From the NCBI GenBank assembly GCA_002305015.1, contig DBPW01000044.1:1-64000 (forward strand): DNA of 64,000 nucleotides. The letters are read 5' to 3'. The translations under genes were made by a program, and so were the position numbers. Source of the stretch: Bacteroidales bacterium UBA1410 (lineage in GTDB: Bacteria > Bacteroidota > Bacteroidia > Bacteroidales > Dysgonomonadaceae). Position 1 is the stretch's first letter; each line of letters opens with the position of its first letter. Shown in pieces: positions 6,817-16,246 of this stretch. A model generated the notes under the pieces. That model worked only from the letters and a program-made list of their open reading frames with translations. It did not search any database and was not told the origin of the DNA.

Positions 6817-8571
6817 ATGAAAAAGAGCAAGCAGACGATGAAAGGATATGTATTTTCCCTGGCGGCGGGGTTGATGGTTGCCGCAGGTGTTTCGGCGCAG
6901 CAACAGGATTCGTTGCTGAGAAGGCAGATGGAGCTGGAACGGCAGTTTAATCCGACGCTGAAAGATGCGGTAAAAATCAGTTCGCTGCCGGCGCTTCCCG
7001 AGCCGGCGGTGAGAAAGCCGAATGTGGAGTATGCTTCGTGGGCGGGGCGGACGAATCCGCCGGTAGAGATTGCCATTCCGCGCCCGGCAAGTATCATGAC
7101 GGAGATTCCGTACAGCACGGAAAGGGGGTATTTCTTTTTGAATGCGGGCAATTTTGCCAACGTGGACGGTGCGCTGGGTTACCGGGTGGTGGAAACAGAC
7201 AACGACAGGCTGAACGTGAGGTTGTTGCACAACTCGACCAACGGCGACGTGAAGTATGTGCAGCAATCGGACCCGGCAACGGTGACGGCTTATTTCATGG
7301 ACAACAAGGGTGAGGCTGAGTACAGCCATCGTTTCGAGGCGTCGCGTCTCGACGTGGAGGCGTCGTATCTGCTTTCGCAATTTAACTACTACGGCAATAC
7401 TTTCGGGAAAACCCGGATCTTCGACGACGAGAAACAGCGACTGAAGCTGTTTCATGCGAAGGCGGGGTTGGAATCGGCGGAATCGGAAGAAAACCGCTAC
7501 AAAGGGGTTGTCGATTTTAAGCATTTTTCTTCGAAATTCGGTTCGCTGCTTACCGAGAAAGGAATGGCGGGCAATCAGCTTGAAGCGTTGGCCGGAATGA
7601 TGAAGCCGTTGAACGGAGCGGACGGCCGATGGGGTGCAGATGCTAAGGTGAAGGGTGTGTTTTATAGTGAACCGTCGGGTGTGAAAAATTACCTGCTGCT
7701 GGATGCGGCTCCGTTTGTTTTGTTTGACGGGATGGGTTGGAATGCCCGACTGGGGGCGGATGTGCTGCTGCAATTTGGCGAAAACGATATGGTGCGTGTG
7801 GCGCCCAACATGGGGGTTACCCTGATGATTAGCGAAAAGTCGTCGCTCTATGCGAACGTGAAAGGGGAGATTGATGACAATACGTACCTAAACGTGATGC
7901 AGGAGTCGCGTTACTACAAGCCGGGAATGGCGATGAAGCCGTCGTTCACGCTTGTGGACGTGGAAGCGGGGGTGAAGATGGGCGAATTGGAGGGTTTCAG
8001 GCTGGATGTTTTCGGCGGTTACCGAAAAACGGATGATGCGCATTTTCCGGTAATGGATCAGGTGCTCAATACCGATGCCAATGCTGTGCCAGAAGTGACG
8101 GAGTGGGTTGCAAACGAGCGATTGGTGCCGGCATACGGCAATCTTTCTCACGCACACATCGGGGGATTGATCCGGTGGAATATCTGGTCGCCGCTGGATG
8201 TTTCGTTTCGGCTGAAGAAGAATTTCTATACGGTGAAAGACGCCCACATGGGCGATCGGGAGATCGATGAGCCGAAGGCGTGGAACTTGCCGGATGTGGA
8301 GGCGGATGTACGAGTGACGATGCAGACCTCGGATGAGGTGAAATTTACGGTGGATTATTACCTGGCCTCGGGACGGTGGTCGTTTTTCAACGGCGAGAAC
8401 GTGAAGATGAAGAACATTAACGATTTGAATGCGGGTGTGGTGTACAACATTACCGATGCTATCTCGCTCAATGTTCGCGCTCACAACATTTTATCGAAGA
8501 AGTACGATATTTGGTACGGACATCCTGCCCAAACCTTCAACATACTGGGGGGATTTACTTTCCAATTTTAA
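6817..8571 (+). CDS. Predicted outer-membrane beta-barrel protein
   Basis: A protein of 584 residues from the ATG at 6817; the TTG at 6811 overlapping the TPR stop is less likely. The signal peptide is KGYVFSLAAGLMVAAGVSAQ. A short periplasmic segment (QQDSLLRRQMELERQFNP, KISSLPALPEP) leads into alternating amphipathic strands with many Tyr/Phe and Asn, ending IWYGHPAQTFNILGGFTFQF with a C-terminal phenylalanine, as in outer-membrane barrels. No N-terminal TonB box or plug domain is visible, so it is not a standard TonB-dependent receptor. The similar ending to TonB receptors (LNVRAHNILSKKYDIWYG) suggests a plugless relative. Probably a partner of the upstream TPR protein; substrate unknown. 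Confidence 0.75.
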   Translation: MKKSKQTMKGYVFSLAAGLMVAAGVSAQQQDSLLRRQMELERQFNPTLKDAVKISSLPALPEPAVRKPNVEYASWAGRTNPPVEIAIPRPASIMTEIPYSTERGYFFLNAGNFANVDGALGYRVVETDNDRLNVRLLHNSTNGDVKYVQQSDPATVTAYFMDNKGEAEYSHRFEASRLDVEASYLLSQFNYYGNTFGKTRIFDDEKQRLKLFHAKAGLESAESEENRYKGVVDFKHFSSKFGSLLTEKGMAGNQLEALAGMMKPLNGADGRWGADAKVKGVFYSEPSGVKNYLLLDAAPFVLFDGMGWNARLGADVLLQFGENDMVRVAPNMGVTLMISEKSSLYANVKGEIDDNTYLNVMQESRYYKPGMAMKPSFTLVDVEAGVKMGELEGFRLDVFGGYRKTDDAHFPVMDQVLNTDANAVPEVTEWVANERLVPAYGNLSHAHIGGLIRWNIWSPLDVSFRLKKNFYTVKDAHMGDREIDEPKAWNLPDVEADVRVTMQTSDEVKFTVDYYLASGRWSFFNGENVKMKNINDLNAGVVYNITDAISLNVRAHNILSKKYDIWYGHPAQTFNILGGFTFQF

Positions 8572-8716
8572 TTGTTGATTGCTGAGGTGAACCTGCACGA
8601 TTTGCCCAAACGAATTGGAGACTGGATCCAAATAAAAAATAAGCCGCCGAGAATTGAATAGTTAAAATTATTCCTCCCTATATAGGATACGAAATAAGAG
8701 GATACGAAAACACAAA

Positions 8717-8746
8717 GAGGGTGAAATCACCGTATGATACACCCTC
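8717..8746 (-). terminator. Possible terminator between barrel and zinc-ribbon genes
   Basis: GAGGGTG (8717-8723) and CACCCTC (8740-8746) form a 7-bp GC-rich stem with a 16-nt loop. On the minus strand it is followed by TTTGTGTTTTC, a broken T-tract, so it probably serves the minus-strand zinc-ribbon gene ending at 8857. It may also help end the rightward operon. The rest of 8572-8856 holds nothing I recognise apart from a short direct repeat (AGGATACGAAA at about 8686 and 8698). Confidence 0.4.
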
Positions 8747-8856
8747 CTTATAGAAATCCAAATTTTCGTTATACGACGCGATTCACAGAATGGTTAGCGG
8801 TAAAGTGAATATGTTCAATTTGAACATGTGCCTTCAGAGATTACCTTGAAAAGTGC

Positions 8857-9630
8857 CTAGGATTCGATGGTTGGTGCGCCGACGAGTTCGGGATCGACCA
8901 GGATACGGCCGCAGTATTCACACACGATAATCTTTTTTCCCATCTTGATATCTAGCTGACGCTGGGGCGGAATTTTGTTGAAACAGCCACCGCAGGCGCC
9001 GCGTTGAATCGTAACGATGGCTAGTCCGTTGCGCGCATTTTTGCGGATACGACGGAAGGCAGCCAGCAGACGCGGATCGACTTTGCTTTCGGTCTTTTTG
9101 ACTTTTTCGCGAAGTTTTTCTTCCTGGGCTTTGGTTTCAGAAATAATATCGTTAAGCTCTTTGCGTTTTTGTTCCAAATCGAGCATTTTTTCGTTTAAGA
9201 GCTCTTTCGCCGCGCTGATTTGTTCTTCGATGTTTTTGGCTTCTTGCTGATAATCGCGAATATGCTTTTCGGCCAGCTCAATTTCCAGTGTTTCGAACTC
9301 GATTTCTTTGGACAGATGGTCGTACTCTTTGCTGTTGCGTACGTTGTCGAGCTGTTTATTATACTTTTCTAACTTTGCTTTGGCGGTTTCGATCTTTGTT
9401 TTTTCTTCTTTAATGGCTTGGTTGATCTCATTAAGATCGGATTCGAATTTGGCAATTCGCGTATTCAGCCCGGCGATTTCGTCGTCGAGGTCGGCTACTT
9501 CTAAGGGCAGCTCCCCACGAAGGGTCTTAATGCGGTCGATTTCGGAGAGATACGATTGAAGCTTATACAGTGTCTTCAACTTATCTTCTACCGTTACCTC
9601 TTCTGTTGAACTTTTTTTCTTGGTTGCCAT
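8857..9630 (-). CDS. Coiled-coil C4 zinc-ribbon protein (DUF164 type)
   Basis: A protein of 257 residues from the ATG at 9630 (MATKKKSSTEEV); the frame stays open further upstream, but that extension is not family-like. Residues about 15-195 are a long charged coiled coil (many Glu/Lys/Leu heptads). The C-terminal zinc ribbon has CGGC, then CEYCG about 24 residues later. The family is widespread in bacteria and is often encoded beside Nif3-like proteins; a nucleic-acid or RNA-related role has been suggested but is not settled. Here too the nif3-like gene lies upstream on the same strand, but 354 bases with a tandem repeat array separate them, so the gene may have its own, unusually placed promoter. 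Confidence 0.82.
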   Translation of the reverse strand: MATKKKSSTEEVTVEDKLKTLYKLQSYLSEIDRIKTLRGELPLEVADLDDEIAGLNTRIAKFESDLNEINQAIKEEKTKIETAKAKLEKYNKQLDNVRNSKEYDHLSKEIEFETLEIELAEKHIRDYQQEAKNIEEQISAAKELLNEKMLDLEQKRKELNDIISETKAQEEKLREKVKKTESKVDPRLLAAFRRIRKNARNGLAIVTIQRGACGGCFNKIPPQRQLDIKMGKKIIVCEYCGRILVDPELVGAPTIES

Positions 9631-9984
9631 AGGTGTTCTTTGTTTTTTATTTGAATATGAACTAATAATGTTTGCTTCGAATAATACTTTATGTTCTTTT
9701 TTGCTACTCAGACTCATTTTTTGGATGAGTATCGCTAACCCATACTTGTAAACTAACAATATTTGCGTCTGATAATACTTGTAATATTTGTAATATTTGT
9801 AATACTTGTACTACTTGTAATATTTGTAATATTTGTAATATTTGTAATGCTCACAATATTTGCAATACTTGGATCTGATAATCTTGTGTGGCCGACAAAA
9901 AAATGCAGTAATTAAACGATTACCTCATCGTTTCATTACCACATTGGATTTGTAACGGCGGGAACAAGTCAGACCGTCAACGAG
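9631..9984. other. 354-nt intergenic region holding a 9-bp repeat array
   Basis: This stretch separates the Nif3-like gene from the zinc-ribbon gene, both on the minus strand. It contains the 9-bp array (9757-9871) and on each side ordinary AT-rich sequence. I see no ORF with coding character and no perfect -7 promoter box for the zinc-ribbon gene on the minus strand. Confidence 0.6.
9757..9871. repeat. 9-bp tandem repeat array (TAATATTTG type)
   Basis: From 9773 to 9871 there are eleven consecutive 9-base units: TAATACTTG, TAATATTTG twice, TAATACTTG, TACTACTTG, TAATATTTG three times, then three diverged units (TAATGCTCA, CAATATTTG, CAATACTTG). One more CAATATTTG lies at 9757-9765, 7 bases before the array. 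Five units are identical, so the array looks young and likely to vary in copy number. It is non-coding and sits upstream of the zinc-ribbon gene. Confidence 0.9.
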
Positions 9985-11079
9985 TTACAAATATTTTACG
10001 GGATTCGAATCGAATGCCGATTTATGTAGTGCAAAGGTAGGATATTTTTTTGAAACAGCATCGAAAAAGAGGTCTTTTGTGCAGATTTCCGACTCGTAAT
10101 GTCCTACAACAGCTAGTAATATGCGGTCTTCAGCATCGTAAAAATCGTTATACTTTGCTTCTCCGGTAACAAAGGCGTCGGCTCCGTAGGCTACAGCATG
10201 AGGAATGAGGAACGCCCCGCTGCCGCCACAAAGTGCTACATCGCGAATTTCGCGGTTTTGGATTTTGGTGTGACGGATGGTGGGGAGATTGAAAATATCT
10301 TTCAGCAGATAGAGAAACTCCTGCTCGGGCATCGGCTCGGGGAGTACGCCTGCAACGCCGCTGCCGGCTTGAGCCCATGTGTTTTCCAACGGATAGAAAT
10401 CGTAGGCGGGCTCTTCGTAGGGATGCACGGCAATTAAGGCACGAAGCACGTCGTCTTGTCGATAGCGGGGAAGCACGGTTTCGATGCGTACCTCTTTTTC
10501 GAAATGCAGCTCCCCCACCCTGCCTACAAACGGGTTGGCTCCTTCGCGTGCTCTGAACGTACCTTCGCCGGTGAGGTTGTAGCTGCACGAATCGTAGTTG
10601 CCGATGGTGCCGGCACCGGCGTTGAAAAGTGCACTACGGAGCGACTCAGCGTGAGATTCGGGTACGAAGGTGACGAGCTTGAGCAAGGCGCTCTTCTTGG
10701 GACTCAGGATGCGCACTTGTTGCAGCCCCAGCATATCGGCCAGTTTGTAATTTACACCGCCTTGTGCGTTATCGAGATTGGTGTGTGCTGCGTAAAGGAC
10801 AACATCGTTTTTGATGGCTTTGATGAGGCATCGCTCGATGTAGGTTTGACCGGTGAGCGACTTTACCGGACGAAAAAGCAGGGGATGGTGCGAAATGACG
10901 AGGTTGCATCCCAGCGAAAGGGCTTCATCGATTACGTTTTCCGTTACATCGATACACAGAAGCGCGCCTGTTGCTTCGCGATTGACATCGCCCGCTTGCA
11001 GGCCGGTGTTATCGAAATCTTCCTGTAAGGCCGGTGGCGCGAGTTGTTCGATTACCTGAAGAATGTCTTTTATGCGCAT
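9985..11079 (-). CDS. Nif3-like dinuclear metal centre protein
   Basis: A protein of 364 residues with the family's motifs: FDNTGLQAGD near residue 22, a metal-binding SHHPLLF near 63, HTNLDNAQGG near 98, and GHYESE near the C-terminus. Between the two halves (about residues 125-235) is the PII/CutA-like insertion found in the long YqfO-type members (HPYEEPAYDFYPL). The family forms hexameric toroids with two metal ions per subunit; some are annotated as GTP cyclohydrolase I type 2, but the function is not established. It is the first gene of a unit with the zinc-ribbon protein, a pairing common in bacteria. Its own -7 element lies at 11106-11113. Confidence 0.92.
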   Translation of the reverse strand: MRIKDILQVIEQLAPPALQEDFDNTGLQAGDVNREATGALLCIDVTENVIDEALSLGCNLVISHHPLLFRPVKSLTGQTYIERCLIKAIKNDVVLYAAHTNLDNAQGGVNYKLADMLGLQQVRILSPKKSALLKLVTFVPESHAESLRSALFNAGAGTIGNYDSCSYNLTGEGTFRAREGANPFVGRVGELHFEKEVRIETVLPRYRQDDVLRALIAVHPYEEPAYDFYPLENTWAQAGSGVAGVLPEPMPEQEFLYLLKDIFNLPTIRHTKIQNREIRDVALCGGSGAFLIPHAVAYGADAFVTGEAKYNDFYDAEDRILLAVVGHYESEICTKDLFFDAVSKKYPTFALHKSAFDSNPVKYL

Positions 11080-11105
11080 AACCTTCGATTTTTGGAGTTG
11101 TATTG

Positions 11106-11113
11106 CAAATGTA
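11106..11113 (-). promoter_or_regulatory. -7 promoter element of the Nif3-like gene
   Basis: The minus strand reads TACATTTG, fitting TAnnTTTG, 27 bases upstream of the ATG at 11079. No well-spaced -33 element was found. Confidence 0.55.
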
Positions 11114-11169
11114 CATGATAATTTTCAATTTGTGCTGAAAGAAAGAAAATTTCAATTTCCGTGAAAAGA

Positions 11170-13701
11170 TTAAAAGATCATGGCATACGACAGTTTAATC
11201 AAAAACACGTTTTGGGGTTTTGCTTTATACAGATCGCGAACATAATCGCCGAAAAGAAATTCTCCACCATTTTCTTTCACGGTTTTTCCCTGCGACCACA
11301 CCAGATAGAGCACAGATCCGGGTTTATATTCCCACCGGTATACCAAATTGGAACGAAACTGCAGAAAATGAAAGTCGGGATTAGGGTAATCGTAGGAATC
11401 GAACAACCGGAAACGGTTTGCAAATTTATCGGCATAGGGATCCGCAACTTCTTTGAAATCGTAGTAATCGCCTGCAAACAGATAGGGAAGAGCATACAAT
11501 TGCAGCGACATGTCGGGCGTAATGCCCAGATTGATGCGAACCGACATAGATGCTATGTGTTGATCGATAGACGACAAGATATAAACAGGCTCACTGCCGG
11601 ATACCGTTTGTACATATTGCTGATGATTGGTCGATCGGTAATATTGAGGGTATAAGGAGAGGGTGAGTTGCGGACCGGGTTTGTAGGTGAGTTCTAATCC
11701 GTAGGAAAGGGAATGTGAGGAGTTTTCGAATCCCCACTGTCTGCTCATGTCGTACTCCGCCTGAAATTTGCGCCGGTTGTCGGACGAAATATGGAACCAG
11801 CTATTCACGGAACCGGGTGTTTTGATGGAGGGACCGCCTCTGAGTAAGGTGGTTGATATGCCGTTGAGGTTGATATTTGATCCTAAAGAAATATGGGAAT
11901 AATTTTTAAACTGAACGAAAGCATAGGATTCCAAACCCCGATCGGTAATTTTACCTGAAAAATCGTTAACAACGAATAAGGAGCCGTTGATCTCGTATTC
12001 GTTGACAATTCCTTTGGGTGTCCATTCTTTGTATGCTGCCCATAAACCGTTCAAAACATAATCGGTAGTGGGTTTGAATCCGATATCGTTGAATTCGAGT
12101 CCGGGAGAGCTCCAGCTGCTGAATCCCATAAAATTGAAATGCCCTGCTATTTTCCCGCCATTTACCGATGCGCCCCATCCACTCAGAGCGGTAAGAGTGG
12201 TGTCGAGGTGAACATGGTTGGCATCGGGGCGCTGGAAGTAGCGGGCGGACGACTGCTGCAATGCTGCAATGGCTTGGCGTGATCCGCTAATATGGCTGAA
12301 AAAAGAGCGTGCAGTAACAAAATAGGCTTTGTCGTTCCAGTATTTCGTGAAATTTAATCCACCGGTATAGGCAGCATCGGCAATTGTGGTGAATTGGGGT
12401 TCATCGATTTTTCGGTTCGTGGCCGTAAGCATGCCCCCGACAATCATATTTCCGCTGTCGAGATCTTGCTCCAATCTTCCCACAAAATAATTCGACAACG
12501 GCTCCACGGCATACGATGAGCGCTCACCGTTGAAATCGATTTTACTATACATTTTTTGTGTAACAGCATTTAATATGCCCAGCGAAGTTCCTTTGCGGGT
12601 CTTCCCGGAAATTTTTGCGGCTCCCAAAATATTCGTCCGCATAGGATGCTTTACTTTTTCGCCCTCGCGGGCTTCATATGTAATGTGGGGTTCACGACCT
12701 ATACGTCTGGAATAAAAAAGTTTATTTTGTTCGTTGTTGGTAATGTCGAAAGGATAATGAAAAATGTTGCTTCCTTCTACAAAAAAAGGTCTTTTCTCTA
12801 CAAAATAGGTTTCGAAATTCGTCAGATTTACTTCAGAAGGGTCGGCTTCTACCTGGCCGAAGTCCGGATTAAGCGTAAAATTTAAGGTGATATCGTTGGA
12901 TAAACTGACTTTTCCATCCACACCCACCGAGGCCGTAGTTTCTTTGCCCGTAGCAAACGGATTTCCTTCTTCTTTTTCGCTCAGCGTGAGTTGCGAAAGT
13001 GCAAAAGGAACGATTTCAACATCTTTTCGGGGTGAGATATGGGAAATCCCTTCGAGTGTTGCGAATTTACCCACAAACTGAGAAGAAGCTTTGTCGATGG
13101 GCTGCCAAAAAGAAAGTTCCTGATGCCGATAGATGTTTCGTACCACCTGCAATCCCCAATGATAAGACGCTTTTTTCCCAAAACGGAGTTGCGAGTACGG
13201 GATGCGCATCTCGGCATGCCAACCGTCATTGGTTATAGAAGTTTTGACTTCCCAAATTGGATCCCAACTTTCGTCTTCGCCTGTACTCTCGGAGCGAAGA
13301 TAATCGCTTTTACTTCCCGATGCAGACACACAAAATTCGAATGCAGTCATTTTATCTTCATAGCTGTCGATACAAATTGCGACCCAATCGCCATCGGCAT
13401 TATCGCGACGGGAAATACGCTTGACGATTTTGTCGGGCTCCGCATCTAAGGCTTTTATGGCAACGTACAAATTATTGTCATCATAGGTTACGGCAAATTG
13501 CGTTTGTTGAGAAGGTGCGGCACCCGATTGAGGTTCATATTGAACGAAATCGCCAGCCCACTCGACCTGCAACCAGCAATCATCGTTTAAATAACCATCG
13601 ATATGGGGAGGAGAATCAACCCGAGTTGCCGTATATGTTTTGGTTTGAGCATAGCCTAACGCCGACAGAAAAACAAAAAGTAATGCCATTATATTTTTCA
13701 T
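11170..13701 (-). CDS. DUF5916 protein with N-terminal CBM9-like domain
   Basis: A protein of 843 residues from the ATG at 13701, giving a clean signal peptide (MKNIMALLFVFLSALGYAQ). Residues about 20-210 are a carbohydrate-binding family 9-like domain (PPHIDGYLNDDCW, VTYDDNNLYVAIKA, WHAEMRIPYSQLRFG). The rest is the DUF5916 region, rich in beta strands and aromatic residues (NPDFGQVEADPSEVNLTNFE, YFVEKRPFFVEG, FYSRRIG), ending YKAKPQNVFLIKLSYAMIF, like an outer-membrane barrel. Family members are exported proteins of Bacteroidota, probably outer-membrane, with no established function. It stands alone between the nif3-like gene and the ribosomal cluster; only degenerate -7 boxes (TTTATTTG at 13726-13733 and 13747-13754, minus strand) are visible. 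Confidence 0.85.
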   Translation of the reverse strand: MKNIMALLFVFLSALGYAQTKTYTATRVDSPPHIDGYLNDDCWLQVEWAGDFVQYEPQSGAAPSQQTQFAVTYDDNNLYVAIKALDAEPDKIVKRISRRDNADGDWVAICIDSYEDKMTAFEFCVSASGSKSDYLRSESTGEDESWDPIWEVKTSITNDGWHAEMRIPYSQLRFGKKASYHWGLQVVRNIYRHQELSFWQPIDKASSQFVGKFATLEGISHISPRKDVEIVPFALSQLTLSEKEEGNPFATGKETTASVGVDGKVSLSNDITLNFTLNPDFGQVEADPSEVNLTNFETYFVEKRPFFVEGSNIFHYPFDITNNEQNKLFYSRRIGREPHITYEAREGEKVKHPMRTNILGAAKISGKTRKGTSLGILNAVTQKMYSKIDFNGERSSYAVEPLSNYFVGRLEQDLDSGNMIVGGMLTATNRKIDEPQFTTIADAAYTGGLNFTKYWNDKAYFVTARSFFSHISGSRQAIAALQQSSARYFQRPDANHVHLDTTLTALSGWGASVNGGKIAGHFNFMGFSSWSSPGLEFNDIGFKPTTDYVLNGLWAAYKEWTPKGIVNEYEINGSLFVVNDFSGKITDRGLESYAFVQFKNYSHISLGSNINLNGISTTLLRGGPSIKTPGSVNSWFHISSDNRRKFQAEYDMSRQWGFENSSHSLSYGLELTYKPGPQLTLSLYPQYYRSTNHQQYVQTVSGSEPVYILSSIDQHIASMSVRINLGITPDMSLQLYALPYLFAGDYYDFKEVADPYADKFANRFRLFDSYDYPNPDFHFLQFRSNLVYRWEYKPGSVLYLVWSQGKTVKENGGEFLFGDYVRDLYKAKPQNVFLIKLSYAMIF

Positions 13702-13765
13702 AGAAACCGCATTTACTGTAAGACGCAAATAAAAGAGTTTCGGTTACAAATAAACATAAAAAAAA

Positions 13766-13802
13766 TGAAATGAAAAAGCGCTACGAATCACTCGCAGCGC
13801 TT
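13766..13802 (-). terminator. Terminator of the ribosomal super-operon
   Basis: AAGCGCTACGA (13776-13786) and TCGCAGCGCTT (13792-13802) pair at 10 of 11 positions around a 5-nt loop; on the minus strand a T-rich tract follows (complement of the A-rich 13757-13777). It lies 44 bases after the rplQ stop, where the long ribosomal transcript should end. Confidence 0.85.
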
Positions 13803-13845
13803 ACTACCTTTGCGGCTTAGCTTCTTTTCCTGTCCGGAAGTTTCA

Positions 13846-14577
13846 TCAACTTTTTGTATCTTCGTCAGCCTCAGCTTGAGATCTTTTCTCTTCCTTTTCC
13901 ACTTTTTCTTCTTCCGACGAAACGGGTTCGCTTTGAGGAGCTTCTTCGACCGAAGTTTCAGCGTCAGTCTTCACTTCAGGAGCTTCGTTTTTAGCTTCCT
14001 TTACGGCCTCAGTCTTCACTCCTTCATTTTCGCTTTTGGCTTCCTTAGTGTTCTTAGCTGCTGTTTTGCCTTTTGCTTTTTCAGTTTTTTCGACCTTAGC
14101 CTCTTCTTTTACATCAGAAGCAGCAGAACGAGTTTCGGCGCCGGCAACTTTATCAGAAGATTTTCTACGCGAACGACGTGTTCTTGCTTTCTTTGGCCCG
14201 ACTTCTTTGAGCATGTTCTCGTCGAAATCGACCAACTCGATAAAGCACATGGGGGCATTGTCACCCAACCGATATCCGGTTTTGATGATTCGAGTATAAC
14301 CTCCCGGACGATCACCCACCTTTTGCGATACCGTTTGAAAAAGTTCGGTTACGGCATATTTATTTTTTAAAACACTGAAAACTACTCGACGTGAATGGGT
14401 TGTATCTTCCTTCGATTTGGTGATGAGAGGTTCTACAAATTGACGCAATGCCTTAGCTTTAGGGACAGTGGTAAAAATACGTTTATGCATAATGAGCGAT
14501 GATGCCATGTTGGAAAGCATGGCACCGCGATGTGCCTTCTTACGTCCTAAATGATTGTTTTTATAATTATGTCTCAT
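13846..14577 (-). CDS. rplQ: 50S ribosomal protein L17 with long charged C-terminal tail
   Basis: Residues 1-120 are a normal bL17 core ([59 protein letters not shown]). From about residue 125 a basic stretch ([13 protein letters not shown]) is followed by about 105 residues of Lys/Glu/Ala/Val low complexity ending DEDTKS, so the protein is about twice the usual 120-130 residues. Such tails occur on Bacteroidota L17, though this one looks long. L17 is near the peptide exit tunnel, so the tail may reach out of the ribosome; that is inference. It is the last gene of the cluster, 5 bases after rpoA. Confidence 0.95.
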   Translation of the reverse strand: MRHNYKNNHLGRKKAHRGAMLSNMASSLIMHKRIFTTVPKAKALRQFVEPLITKSKEDTTHSRRVVFSVLKNKYAVTELFQTVSQKVGDRPGGYTRIIKTGYRLGDNAPMCFIELVDFDENMLKEVGPKKARTRRSRRKSSDKVAGAETRSAASDVKEEAKVEKTEKAKGKTAAKNTKEAKSENEGVKTEAVKEAKNEAPEVKTDAETSVEEAPQSEPVSSEEEKVEKEEKRSQAEADEDTKS

Positions 14578-14582
14578 TACTA

Positions 14583-15584
14583 TTAATCTTTATCTAATTT
14601 ATATTTCGAAATATCCATACCGAAAGTCAGATTCATTCCAGCGAGTAATTCTTCCAACTCGATGAGCGATTTTTTACCGAAATTTCGGAATTTGAGAAGA
14701 TCGTTTCGGGTATAGGAAACCAATTGTCCAAGTGTTTCTACATCGGCTGCCTTAAGGCAGTTGAGTGCACGTACCGAAAGATTAAGATCGGATAACTTGC
14801 GTTTGAGAAGCTGTCGCATATGAAGCACTTCCTCATCGAATTCTTCGATATTATCGGTATCGGTAGCTTCGATCATGATTTTGTTATCATCGGAAAACAA
14901 TACAAAATGCTGAATAAGTATTTTTGCCGCTTCTTTTAATGCCTCTTTTGGCCGAATAGAACCATCGGTAGAAACCTCAATAACCAATTTCTCATAATCC
15001 GTTTTCTGCTCGATACGGTAATTTTCGATCTCGTATTTTACATTTCGGATCGGGGTGAAAATAGAGTCAATGGCAATTGTATGCACATCATCAGGAGGTA
15101 GCAGGGTGCGATTTTCATCGGCAGGCACATAGCCACGACCTTTGTTGATGGAGAGTTCTAAACGAATCTCTGCCTTTTTTTCCATATGGCATATTTCCAA
15201 GTCCGGATTCAATACCTCGAAACCTGTCAATATCTTACCAATATCCCCGGCTTTGAACACTTCTGTTCCCGAAATGTGAAGGCTGACTTTCTCGGATTCG
15301 AATTCTTCGACCAACCGTTTAAACCGCACTTTCTTCAAATTGAGAATGATTCCTGTTACATCTTCGATAACGCCCGGAATAGTAGCAAACTCATGCTCAA
15401 CTCCTTCAATTTTTACCGATGTAATTGCGAATCCTTCGAGCGAAGAAAGCAAAATTCGACGTAATGCATTACCGATGGTAATGCCGTAGCCCGGTTCAAG
15501 CGGTCGGAATTCGAACTTTCCGTGGAAAGCATCCTCCTGCAACATGATTACTTTATCGGGTTTCTGAAATGCTAATATTGCCAT
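14583..15584 (-). CDS. rpoA: DNA-directed RNA polymerase alpha subunit
   Basis: A protein of 333 residues. The N-terminal assembly domain carries the hallmark [20 protein letters not shown] (about residues 40-60) and the GRGYVPA loop; the C-terminal DNA- and activator-binding domain (about 255-325) carries [20 protein letters not shown] and the [16 protein letters not shown] helix. It dimerises to nucleate assembly of the core polymerase with beta and beta-prime. It lies in the usual alpha-operon position between rpsD (10 bases upstream) and rplQ (5 bases downstream). Confidence 0.98.
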   Translation of the reverse strand: MAILAFQKPDKVIMLQEDAFHGKFEFRPLEPGYGITIGNALRRILLSSLEGFAITSVKIEGVEHEFATIPGVIEDVTGIILNLKKVRFKRLVEEFESEKVSLHISGTEVFKAGDIGKILTGFEVLNPDLEICHMEKKAEIRLELSINKGRGYVPADENRTLLPPDDVHTIAIDSIFTPIRNVKYEIENYRIEQKTDYEKLVIEVSTDGSIRPKEALKEAAKILIQHFVLFSDDNKIMIEATDTDNIEEFDEEVLHMRQLLKRKLSDLNLSVRALNCLKAADVETLGQLVSYTRNDLLKFRNFGKKSLIELEELLAGMNLTFGMDISKYKLDKD

Positions 15585-15594
15585 GTAATTTTTA

Positions 15595-16200
15595 TTATTT
15601 AGAATATAATTCTACGATCAATTGTTCTTTGATGTTTTCGGGAATATCGGCTCTGTCGGGCAGATGCAATAATTTGCCGCTAAAGGATGCTTTATCCCAT
15701 TCCAACCATGGATATTTGCTATGGTTGAACCCTTCGAGTGCATTTGAAATCACTTCCAATGATTTTGATTTTTCTCTCACGCCGACAATTTCGCCCGGTT
15801 TAACGGAATATGAAGGAATATTTACGATCTTTCCGTTGACAGTAATGTGACGATGATTTACCAGCTGACGGGCTGCTGCTCGGCTAGGTGCAATTCCTAA
15901 ACGATAAACAATATTATCGAGACGCGATTCGAGTAATTGAAGCAATACTTCACCCGTAATACCGCGACTGCGTTCGGCTCTTTCGAAAGTAAGACGGAAT
16001 TGTTTCTCCAAAAGGCCATACGTATATTTTGCACGCTGCTTTTCGCGTAGCTGGATGCCATATTCCGACGTCTTCCTACGGCGGGAATTACCATGTTGTC
16101 CCGGTGGATAATTCTTTTTGGAAAGAACTTTATCGGGACCGAAAATAGGTTCGCCAAATTTGCGGGCGATTTTTGATCTTGGACCTGTATATCTTGCCAT
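15595..16200 (-). CDS. rpsD: 30S ribosomal protein S4
   Basis: A protein of 201 residues ([17 protein letters not shown]). It binds 16S rRNA early in assembly and lines the mRNA entry path. The S4 RNA-binding domain is visible as [34 protein letters not shown] at about residues 90-125. The N-terminal region has no zinc-binding cysteines, so it is the C-minus form. In many bacteria S4 represses the alpha operon; no such site can be recognised here. It follows rpsK after 46 bases. Confidence 0.98.
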   Translation of the reverse strand: MARYTGPRSKIARKFGEPIFGPDKVLSKKNYPPGQHGNSRRRKTSEYGIQLREKQRAKYTYGLLEKQFRLTFERAERSRGITGEVLLQLLESRLDNIVYRLGIAPSRAAARQLVNHRHITVNGKIVNIPSYSVKPGEIVGVREKSKSLEVISNALEGFNHSKYPWLEWDKASFSGKLLHLPDRADIPENIKEQLIVELYSK

Positions 16201-16246
16201 TTCTTTTTAACGAATTAAACTTTATATTTGAAATCTGAACTGTGTG

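Noticed and set aside
6751..7773. A 340-codon open frame on the minus strand over the barrel gene
   Set aside because: Antisense to a well-supported exported protein; Arg/His-rich product with no motif or start context.
9757..9871. Possible CRISPR array
   Set aside because: Units are 9 bases and directly adjoining, with no spacers, and no cas gene is near; it is a simple tandem repeat.
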